Origin: Deltaproteobacteria bacterium
GTDB lineage: Bacteria; Desulfobacterota; Syntrophia; Syntrophales; UBA5619
Reading direction: 5' to 3'
Assembly: GCA_026388365.1 (NCBI GenBank)
Contig: JAPLJW010000037.1
Span: forward strand, 1 to 6,463
Length of the DNA stretch: 6,463 nucleotides
Every line of letters begins with the position of its first letter. Within the stretch, counting starts at the first letter, position 1. Under the pieces are notes generated by a model. That model was not told the origin of the DNA. It saw only the letters and a program-made list of their open reading frames with translations, and searched no databases. A program made the translations under genes and the position numbers. This document shows positions 1 to 5,395 of this stretch, piece after piece.

Positions 1-543
1 ATTGCAAAGGGCGTCCGCATCTGCGGCCCCGCCTTTACCGTCCAATGCCACCCCAAAGACAATCTGATGCTCCACAAGGCCCTGGAACGGGCGCAGCCGG
101 GGGACATTCTGGTTGCGACGGTGGGGGGGTATTACGAAGCGGGTTACTGGGGAGGCCTGATGGCGACATCCGCCGTCGGAAGGAAACTTGGCGGGCTGGC
201 CATCGATGGCGCCGTGCGCGACTCGGAGGAGATGATCCGCATGGGATTCCCCCTCTTCTGCCGGGGATGCTGCATCCGCGGGACGGCGAAATCGACGCTG
301 GGGCTGATCAACCACCCGACGCTCTTCGGCGGGGCCATGGTGAATCCCGGCGACCTCATCCTCGGCGATGACGACGGCATGGTCATCGTGGAGCGCGTGG
401 AATGCGAAGAGGTCCTGGCAAAATCGCTCGCGCGGACGGAAGCGGAAGAGAAGAAGGCGGTTCATCTCCGGGCGGGGGTATCCAGCGTGGAGTTCAACAA
501 GCTGGGCAAGGTTTTTGAATTCCTGGGGTTGAAAGAGGAATAA
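1..543 (+). CDS. RraA-like family protein (HMG/oxaloacetate aldolase-type fold), 5' end cut off
   Basis: The reading frame is open from the first base, so the N-terminus lies outside the window; 180 residues are visible and, with a usual family length near 220, roughly 40 are missing. Visible family marks are an early G-P-A-F-T-V strand (local residues 14-19), the I-D-G-A-V-R-D loop with R73 and D74, and a late P-G-D-L-I-L-G-D-D-D-G-M-V-I-V segment. RraA relatives include 4-hydroxy-4-methyl-2-oxoglutarate/oxaloacetate aldolases, which use a divalent metal, and the RNase E inhibitor RraA; in a catabolic cluster an aldolase or decarboxylase role is more likely than RNase control. An oddity: the acidic residue that HMG aldolases carry 21 positions before the Arg of R-D appears to be Gly here (local residue 52, in Y-W-G-G). 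The stop lies only 4 bases before the next gene, implying co-transcription. The family call is firm, the reaction is not. Confidence 0.85.
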   Translation: MAKGVRICGPAFTVQCHPKDNLMLHKALERAQPGDILVATVGGYYEAGYWGGLMATSAVGRKLGGLAIDGAVRDSEEMIRMGFPLFCRGCCIRGTAKSTLGLINHPTLFGGAMVNPGDLILGDDDGMVIVERVECEEVLAKSLARTEAEEKKAVHLRAGVSSVEFNKLGKVFEFLGLKEE

Positions 544-547
544 GGCG

Positions 548-1591
548 ATGAAGGTGCAGGCGGACCGACTGAAGGAGATCGCAATCCGGATCCTGAAAGG
601 GCTCCATGCCGCCGAGGAGGAGGCCGCCGTTGTGGCCGACGCCCTCATCAAGGCGGAGCTGAGGGGGATCGATACCCACGGCGTCCATCTTCTGACGCTG
701 CTGCCGGAGCGCGTGGAGGCAGGAATGCTTCAGATCCCGACGAAGCTGAGCGTGCTGAAGGACAGCGGCGCGACGGCGCTTCTCGACGGTGGAAACGGTC
801 TGGGGCAGGCGGCCGCCCACCAGGCGATGGAGATCAGCATCCGCAAGGCGAAGGAATTCGGCATCGGGTGCTGCCTGGTACGGAACACCAACAACATCGG
901 CATCCTCTCCTTTTACACCCTCGCTGCGGCTCAGCAGAAAACGGTCGGGATCGTCATGGCCAATGCCGCCGCGGCGATGTCCCCCTGGGGGGGGACGGAG
1001 CCCTTTTTCGGCACCAATCCGCTCTCCATCTCCGTTCCCGGGGAGGCGGGCGCCCCTCCGGTGGTTCTGGACATGTCGTCCACCATGGTGGCCCGGGGCA
1101 AGATCCGGCGCGCGGATCGTCTGAAGGAAAGCATCCCCGAAGGGTGGGCCTTCGATGCGACGGGAACGCCGACCACGGATCCGGCGGCGGCGCTCAAGGG
1201 GACGCTGATGCCGATCGGGGGACCCAAGGGGTACGGGCTCGCGCTGATGATCGATGTGCTGGCCGGCATGCTTTCCGGTTCTCAGTATGGGCCGGAGATC
1301 CGCACCTTCCACCAGCTCGAGGGGCCCACGGGCGTCGGCGTCTTCACGCTGGCCGTCGAAATTGAAAGGTTCATGCCCCTCGGGCAATTTACGGCGCTCT
1401 TCCGGACCTACCTGGCGTCGATCAAGGCTTCCCGAAAGGCGAAGGGCGTTTCCCGGATCTACCTGCCGGGCGAGATTGAATATGAAAAAGAACAGCAGAG
1501 TCTCAACGAGGGGATCGAGGTCAGTCCGGCGACGGCCGGGAAACTGAATGCCCTCCTGGAGAAGTTTGGGAGTCCCCTTCGTCTGGCCTAA
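548..1591 (+). CDS. Ldh2/YlbC-type malate/L-lactate dehydrogenase family oxidoreductase
   Basis: This 347-residue protein has the length and motifs of the cytosolic NAD(P)-dependent Ldh2 family (malate, ureidoglycolate, sulfolactate and related 2-hydroxyacid or imine substrates), which is unrelated to the classical Rossmann lactate dehydrogenases. Landmarks are G-I-D-T-H-G (40-45), D-G-G-N-G-L-G-Q (80-87), the P-W-G-G-T-E-P-F-F-G-T-N-P nucleotide region (146-158), V-V-L-D-M-S-S-T (172-179), and G-G-P-K-G-Y-G-L-A-L (224-233). Two positions differ from the usual family: the Arg four residues after the motif His44 is Leu48, and the His of the N-S-x-H-F-G loop is Asn116 (N-T-N-N-I-G). Both are normally placed at the substrate, so either this subfamily uses other chemistry or the enzyme has altered activity. 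A GAGGA box about 9 bases upstream supports the ATG at 548. It sits between the RraA-like and AOR genes with tiny gaps, so it belongs to one operon. Its substrate is unknown. Confidence 0.9.
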   Translation: MKVQADRLKEIAIRILKGLHAAEEEAAVVADALIKAELRGIDTHGVHLLTLLPERVEAGMLQIPTKLSVLKDSGATALLDGGNGLGQAAAHQAMEISIRKAKEFGIGCCLVRNTNNIGILSFYTLAAAQQKTVGIVMANAAAAMSPWGGTEPFFGTNPLSISVPGEAGAPPVVLDMSSTMVARGKIRRADRLKESIPEGWAFDATGTPTTDPAAALKGTLMPIGGPKGYGLALMIDVLAGMLSGSQYGPEIRTFHQLEGPTGVGVFTLAVEIERFMPLGQFTALFRTYLASIKASRKAKGVSRIYLPGEIEYEKEQQSLNEGIEVSPATAGKLNALLEKFGSPLRLA

Positions 1592-1596
1592 GGAGG
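1591..1596 (+). promoter_or_regulatory. Ribosome binding site of the AOR gene
   Basis: A perfect AGGAGG begins on the last base of the upstream stop codon and sits 7 bases before the ATG at 1604. The overlap with the stop codon suggests translational coupling of the dehydrogenase and AOR genes, and it fixes the AOR start. Confidence 0.85.
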
Positions 1597-1603
1597 CGGC
1601 AAT

Positions 1604-3334
1604 ATGGAATGGATTGTCCGAGTCAACACGAAAACCGGCAAGATCTTGAAAGAAAAGGCCTCGCAGGAGGAGATGCGCTGGGGCGGCCGGCTTCTGATTG
1701 CCAAATTCCTCCTCCGTGAGGTTCCCCCGACCTGCGATCCTCTCGGCCGTTACAACAAACTGATCGTTGCCCCGGGACTATTGGGGGACAGCTCGGTGAC
1801 CACGACGGGCAAATTTTCCGTCGGGGGGAAAAGCCCGCTGACCCGCGGTGTCAAGGAGAGCGACGTCGGAGGAGAGGCGGGGAGAAAGATCGCCGCTCTC
1901 GGGATCAAGGCCCTCGTTCTGGAGGAATTGCCCAACAAACCGATGACGGCCGTGTTGAAGGTGGCCCTGGACCGGATCGAACTGGTCGAGATGCCGGAAT
2001 TGAAGGGCAGGCTGGTCTCCGAGACGATCGGGATTCTCCGGGAACGGTTTGGCACACAGGCCGGAATCATCTGCATCGGCCCCGCGGGCGAGATGAAGAT
2101 GGGCGGCGCCGGTGTGGCCGTGTCGGGTCCGCAGGATATCCAGGTCCGGTACGCCGCCCGGGGCGGCCTCGGAGCGGTCATGGGTTCTAAGGGGGTCAAG
2201 GCGATCGTCGTGGACGATACCGGCGCGCCGCCCGAACCGGTCTTCGATGAGGCCCTGCTCCGCGAGGCGGGAAAGGCCCTCGTACAGGGGATCATGGCGG
2301 ACCCCAAGACAGAGAACCGGCACAAATACGGAACCCCGGCGGTGCTTTCGCTGTGCAATGCGATCGGCATTCTGCCGACGCGGAACTTCAGCGCCGGCCA
2401 ATTCGAAAAGGCGGGAGAGATCTGCGGGGACAAGGTGGCGGAGATGATCATGGAGAGGGGCGGCGCAGGGCGTTCGGGGACGCCCTGCGTCCGTGGCTGC
2501 GTGATTGCCTGCTCGAATGTGTTCCCCGACGCCGCGGGGAAGAAAACCGTCGCCTCGATCCAGTACGAGAATATCGCCCTGCTGGGGTCGAACTGCGGGA
2601 TCGGCAACCTCGATGACATCGCTGAACTGGACGATCTCTGCAACCAGGTCGGCGTGGATGCGATCGAAACCGGTGCGGCCATCGGCGTCGCCATGGAGGC
2701 GGGCGTGATCGCCTTCGGGGATGCGGAAGGCGCCAAAGATCTTGTCCGGCAGATCGGCCGGGGAACCTGGCTCGGCCGTATCCTCGGAAACGGTGTCGTC
2801 GTGACCGGGAAGGTCCTGGGCGTCCGGCGCGTCCCGGCGATCAAGGGGCAGGCGATTGCCGCCTACGATCCCCGCGCATTGAAGGGAAACGGCGTAACCT
2901 ATGTGACCTCCCCGATGGGGGCGGATCACACGGCGGGCAACGCGTTGGAGACGGTAAAGACGGTCAACCCGCTCGGGATCGAAAACCAGGTGGTGATCTC
3001 CCGGAAGCTCCAGATCCGCGCCGCGATCCTCGATACGATGGGGCTGTGCCTCTTCACCCGGCCGCCCTTTACGAAGAATCCCGATCTTTTCATGCCGCTG
3101 TTGAAGGGCCGGTACGGGTGGGACCTCGCGTATGCGGACGTGCAAAAGATGGGACTGGATGTCCTGGAGACGGAGCGGGAGTTCAACCGGCGCTCCGGGG
3201 CGGGGGAGGAGTTCAACGACATGCCCGAGTTCATGCGGGAGGAGCCGCTGCCGCCGATGAATTCCGTCTATGACGTGCCGATGGCGGAGATGCAGCGGAT
3301 CTGGGACGTCAGGATCCCGGAGAACATGTTTTGA
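1604..3334 (+). CDS. Aldehyde:ferredoxin oxidoreductase family tungsten enzyme
   Basis: The 576-residue product spans all AOR domains. The N-terminal pterin-binding part has G-K-S-P-L-T-R-G followed by G-G-E-A-G-R-K. The middle and C-terminal parts carry the [4Fe-4S] ligands C295, C299, C303 and C482, the last in a D-T-M-G-L-C motif. Y-E-N-I-A-L-L-G (E322), G-V-D-A-I-E-T-G and G-A-D-H-T-A-G (H442) are the usual active-site surroundings. Family enzymes are cytoplasmic, hold a tungsten bis-pyranopterin, and oxidise aldehydes to carboxylic acids with ferredoxin, or run in reverse. The first two cysteines are spaced C-x3-C instead of the C-x2-C of the archaeal prototype; I believe this occurs in a bacterial AOR subgroup and does not imply loss of the cluster. 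No ferredoxin-like partner gene is visible beside it. It closes the tight three-gene unit. Substrate class is unknown; the role inferred is to clear an aldehyde intermediate and conserve low-potential electrons. Confidence 0.95.
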   Translation: MEWIVRVNTKTGKILKEKASQEEMRWGGRLLIAKFLLREVPPTCDPLGRYNKLIVAPGLLGDSSVTTTGKFSVGGKSPLTRGVKESDVGGEAGRKIAALGIKALVLEELPNKPMTAVLKVALDRIELVEMPELKGRLVSETIGILRERFGTQAGIICIGPAGEMKMGGAGVAVSGPQDIQVRYAARGGLGAVMGSKGVKAIVVDDTGAPPEPVFDEALLREAGKALVQGIMADPKTENRHKYGTPAVLSLCNAIGILPTRNFSAGQFEKAGEICGDKVAEMIMERGGAGRSGTPCVRGCVIACSNVFPDAAGKKTVASIQYENIALLGSNCGIGNLDDIAELDDLCNQVGVDAIETGAAIGVAMEAGVIAFGDAEGAKDLVRQIGRGTWLGRILGNGVVVTGKVLGVRRVPAIKGQAIAAYDPRALKGNGVTYVTSPMGADHTAGNALETVKTVNPLGIENQVVISRKLQIRAAILDTMGLCLFTRPPFTKNPDLFMPLLKGRYGWDLAYADVQKMGLDVLETEREFNRRSGAGEEFNDMPEFMREEPLPPMNSVYDVPMAEMQRIWDVRIPENMF

Positions 3335-3380
3335 GGACAAGACGATGGGATCAATGGGTCTGCGTTGGGGAATTTGAATG

Positions 3381-3388
3381 AAGGGGGA
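3381..3388 (+). promoter_or_regulatory. Ribosome binding site deciding the SDR start
   Basis: A purine-rich AAGGGGGA directly abuts an ATG at 3389, too close for use, but lies 7 bases before the ATG at 3395. That makes 3395 the better start, giving a protein that begins M-E-L-Q-N-L, as SDRs usually do a few residues before the first beta strand. Confidence 0.6.
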
Positions 3389-3394
3389 ATGAAG

Positions 3395-4141
3395 ATGGAG
3401 TTGCAGAATTTGGTATGCGCGGTGACGGGTGCCGGGCAGGGGATCGGGCAGGCGGTCGCCGAGAAGTTTTTCGCCGAAGGCGCTTGCGTTTCTCTGTGGG
3501 ATATGGACGGAGCTTTGGCCCGGAAGACAGCCCTTTCCATCGATCCCTCCGGCGAGAGGACGATGGCCGTTCAGATGAACGTCATCGACGAGACGGAATC
3601 CGTGGAAGCCGTGCGAAAAACTATTGAAAAATTCAATCGCATCGATGTTTTGGTCAATGTCGCGGGGATTTCCCGGCATAAAACGCTGGAGGAGATGACC
3701 GTCGAGCTTTGGGACGAGGTCATCGATACGAACCTTAAGGGGGTTTTTCTCTGCTGCAAGGCGGTCGCCCCCATCATGAAGGAACAAAAACGGGGCAAGA
3801 TCGTCAACATCGCCTCTCTCGGGGGACGGACGGGCCGTCCGGGGGTGGGGGTCAATTACGCCGCCTCCAAGGCGGGAGTGGTCGGCATCACGCAACTGCT
3901 GGCCAAGGAGCTTGGGCCTGCGGGGATTTACGTCAACGCCATCGCCCCGGGTCCGATCCTGACGGAGCAGACCCGGCAGTACCCGCCGGAGGTCTTCGCG
4001 ACCTGGAACACCGGCCGGGCAATCCCGAAGGACGGCCTGCCGGAGGATGTGGCCGACACTGCCGTTTTCCTCTCCTCCCGCCGTTCGGACTGGGTGACGG
4101 GCGTTACGCTTGACTTGAACGGCGGAATCCTGATCCGGTAA
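3395..4141 (+). CDS. Classical short-chain dehydrogenase/reductase (FabG-like SDR)
   Basis: With the start at 3395 the product is 248 residues, the normal length of a classical SDR. The cofactor loop is T-G-A-G-Q-G-I-G (11-18), followed by N-V-A-G (88-91, a variant of N-N-A-G), the structural Asn113 in D-T-N-L-K-G, and the catalytic Ser141, Tyr155 and Lys159 (Y-A-A-S-K). The P-G-P loop and a closing L-N-G-G complete the fold. All catalytic residues are present, so it should be an active NAD(P)(H)-dependent alcohol/ketone oxidoreductase. The acidic residue of W-D-M-D at the end of strand two suggests preference for NAD(H). A longer form from a TTG at 3365 is possible but unsupported by a ribosome binding site. 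It follows the AOR gene by 60 bases and probably shares its transcript. Family members range from fatty acid synthesis to sugar-acid catabolism; the context favours catabolism. Confidence 0.92.
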   Translation: MELQNLVCAVTGAGQGIGQAVAEKFFAEGACVSLWDMDGALARKTALSIDPSGERTMAVQMNVIDETESVEAVRKTIEKFNRIDVLVNVAGISRHKTLEEMTVELWDEVIDTNLKGVFLCCKAVAPIMKEQKRGKIVNIASLGGRTGRPGVGVNYAASKAGVVGITQLLAKELGPAGIYVNAIAPGPILTEQTRQYPPEVFATWNTGRAIPKDGLPEDVADTAVFLSSRRSDWVTGVTLDLNGGILIR

Positions 4142-4145
4142 CGGT

Positions 4146-4152
4146 AAGGAGA
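4146..4152 (+). promoter_or_regulatory. Orphan ribosome binding site before a two-codon ORF
   Basis: AAGGAGA lies just behind the SDR stop codon and 5 bases before an ATG at 4158. That ATG reads Met-Ala-stop (ATG GCG TAA). The spacing is that of a genuine translation start, yet nothing usable is encoded, so it appears to be the surviving start of a broken gene. Confidence 0.55.
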
Positions 4153-4157
4153 AGACC

Positions 4158-4259
4158 ATGGCGTAACTGAAGGTTGTCAAAATCGTCAACACCGGGGCTG
4201 AGATTGTGCGGTTCGTCTGGATCTATTCCCCGCAACTGACGGGTCACCGGAAGGGGTGA
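4158..4259 (+). pseudogene. Remnant of a small cupin-like gene (start plus C-terminal tail)
   Basis: Reading from the ATG at 4158 gives Met-Ala, a TAA stop at 4164-4166, then 30 in-frame sense codons to a TGA at 4257. The downstream peptide contains I-V-N-T-G-A-E-I-V-R-F-V-W-I-Y-S-P, followed by Q-L-T-G-H-R. From memory this closely resembles the last strands of single-domain cupins, where a typical stretch reads N-T-G-D-E-P-L-R-F-L-W-I-Y-S-P. The metal-binding His/Glu motifs that precede this strand in intact cupins are absent, so only about the last quarter of the barrel remains. The simplest reading is a co-transcribed cupin gene that lost its body by deletion while retaining its ribosome binding site and start. 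Alternatives are a non-coding spacer with chance similarity, or a sequence/assembly error that removed the middle. CTG at 4167 or GTG at 4206 could open the fragment but neither has a well-spaced ribosome binding site. Confidence 0.55.
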
Positions 4260-4272
4260 CCTAAGATCATGG

Positions 4273-4280
4273 AAAGGAGA
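4273..4280 (+). promoter_or_regulatory. Ribosome binding site deciding the start of the creatininase-family gene
   Basis: AAAGGAGA lies 6 bases before the ATG at 4287. An upstream in-frame ATG at 4269 overlaps this site and has no comparable signal ahead of it, so 4287 is chosen. Confidence 0.75.
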
Positions 4281-4286
4281 ACAAAT

Positions 4287-5255
4287 ATGGGAAATTGGAA
4301 CCTGCCGCAACTGGGCGGTGGACACATGGAGAAGCCGTCGAAGATCTACTACCAGACGATGACGAAGAAGGACGTCGAGGAACGGTTGAAGGTGAATGAC
4401 ATCCTGCTGATCCCGTTCGCTTCGACGGAGAACCACGGGGACGCGCAGCCCTACGGCGAGGACGGGTTCATCGTGACCCGGATGTGCGAGATGATCGCGC
4501 AGAAGACCGGCTGCACCGTTGCAGCGCCGCTCTGGTACGCGTCGCACCCCTTCGCCCACCTGGGGCAGACGGGGACGGTGCCCATCCCCGACGACCTGAC
4601 TTCCGCAATGGTGCGCTCGATCGTCTCGGGGTACTGGAATGCGGGCTTCCGCAAGCAGATCCTGATGAGCAGCCACGGGCAGGAGTACATCATCCCGTCG
4701 GCCATCCAGGAGTGGGCCAAGAAGTACCAGGTCCCCGCCGTGATCATCTTCCTGGATGTGATGAAGATCATGGGCGACGCGCTGAAGGACAAGGCCCATG
4801 GCGGCCCCTTCGAGACGCCGTTCCGCCACGGCGACGAAGCGGAGTGCTCCATCTGCCTGGCGCTGTTCCCGGAACTCGTCCAGATGGAGAACTGCGTCGA
4901 CAACAAGACGTGGGGTTTCCTGCCGGAGGGGCATATCGACAAGGGTGGCGACATCTACAACTACCCCATCCCCGGCCAGAGCCACGTCGGCGGCGGCGGG
5001 GTGGAGTTCGCCCTGTATCCGGAAGGCGTGCTGGGAAAGCCCTCGCTCGCCAAGGCCGAGAAGGCCTTCGCGGCCATCGAGAACTACCTGAACTACGTGG
5101 TCAAGCTGAACAACGACATCCTGGCGAAGTTTCCTCCGGGGGTTCTGCCGGATGCCAAGTACATGACTCAGAGAAGCAACGAGGAGATTGACCTGCTGCT
5201 CAAGGGACCGGACCGGGGCGGCAGGCACCTCTACACGGTCGCCTGGCCGGCCTGA
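4287..5255 (+). CDS. Creatininase-family metal-dependent amidohydrolase
   Basis: The 322-residue protein matches the creatininase (creatinine amidohydrolase) fold, whose members use two divalent metals to open cyclic amides or hydrolyse formamides. Expected ligands are visible: E48 and H50 in S-T-E-N-H-G, D59 nine residues after H50, H130 in S-S-H-G-Q-E, and the acidic block H-G-D-E-A-E-C-S (181-188), equivalent to the family H-A-G-E-x-E-T-S. It is longer than creatininase itself (about 260 residues): an N-terminal extension of some 20 residues and a C-terminal tail of about 50 rich in charged residues lie outside the core. No signal peptide is seen, so it should be cytoplasmic. All 21 lysine codons are AAG, unlike its neighbours. 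Placement between oxidoreductases and a TRAP receptor suggests that it hydrolyses an imported amide, lactam or lactone-like compound. The family call is strong; the substrate, and whether creatinine is one, is unknown. Confidence 0.88.
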   Translation: MGNWNLPQLGGGHMEKPSKIYYQTMTKKDVEERLKVNDILLIPFASTENHGDAQPYGEDGFIVTRMCEMIAQKTGCTVAAPLWYASHPFAHLGQTGTVPIPDDLTSAMVRSIVSGYWNAGFRKQILMSSHGQEYIIPSAIQEWAKKYQVPAVIIFLDVMKIMGDALKDKAHGGPFETPFRHGDEAECSICLALFPELVQMENCVDNKTWGFLPEGHIDKGGDIYNYPIPGQSHVGGGGVEFALYPEGVLGKPSLAKAEKAFAAIENYLNYVVKLNNDILAKFPPGVLPDAKYMTQRSNEEIDLLLKGPDRGGRHLYTVAWPA

Positions 5256-5272
5256 CAGGCGATGAAGGACAT

Positions 5273-5304
5273 CCCCCGGCGCCTGATAACTCGGGCGCAG
5301 GGGG
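5273..5304 (+). terminator. Terminator-like hairpin between the creatininase-family and TRAP genes
   Basis: A 32-base inverted repeat pairs CCCCC with GGGGG, then after one G-A mismatch GCGCC with GGCGC, then a wobble and two more pairs around a TAAC loop. It starts 18 bases after the stop codon. The following bases (AAAATTCTCTTT) are only a poor U-tract, so it may act as a partial or Rho-assisted terminator, or as a 3' stabiliser separating expression of the enzyme genes from the receptor. A second, weaker stem (5340-5356, CCCGCC with GGTGGG) lies downstream. I see no convincing sigma-70 or sigma-54 promoter in the 140-base gap. Confidence 0.45.
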
Positions 5305-5381
5305 AAAATTCTCTTTGATAGGTTCGTTTTAGCGGTGTCCCCGCCGACCCGGTGGGATTTAGAAATGCAGTCATCTTGAAA

Positions 5382-5387
5382 AGGAGG
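5382..5387 (+). promoter_or_regulatory. Ribosome binding site of the TRAP receptor gene
   Basis: A perfect AGGAGG lies 8 bases before the ATG at 5396. It supports strong translation, as expected for a periplasmic receptor needed in excess over its membrane partners. Confidence 0.8.
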
Positions 5388-5395
5388 AAGGGAAG

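Noticed and set aside
494..1387. A 297-codon open frame on the - strand opposite the Ldh2-like gene
   Set aside because: Arg/His/Gly-rich shadow of a clearly recognisable + strand gene.
3344..3376. A 10-codon ORF (ATG at 3344) between the AOR and SDR genes
   Set aside because: No ribosome binding site at proper distance, no recognisable content; likely chance.
3365..3394. TTG start at 3365 or ATG at 3389 for the SDR
   Set aside because: The ribosome binding site lies downstream of the TTG and touches the ATG at 3389; the ATG at 3395 has proper spacing and normal SDR N-terminal length.
1778..4192. An 804-codon open frame on the - strand opposite the AOR and SDR genes
   Set aside because: It runs antisense to two genes with complete family motifs, its translation is rich in Arg, His, Pro and Asp without recognisable domains, and long antisense frames are expected in GC-rich coding DNA.
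4158..4259. Recoding (selenocysteine or pyrrolysine) to read through the stop at 4164
   Set aside because: The codon is TAA, which neither system uses, and the downstream peptide lacks the cupin metal-binding motifs anyway.
5340..5356. Small stem CCCGCC/GGTGGG as an independent terminator or riboswitch
   Set aside because: Only six pairs including a G-U, no U-tract and no riboswitch core motif seen.
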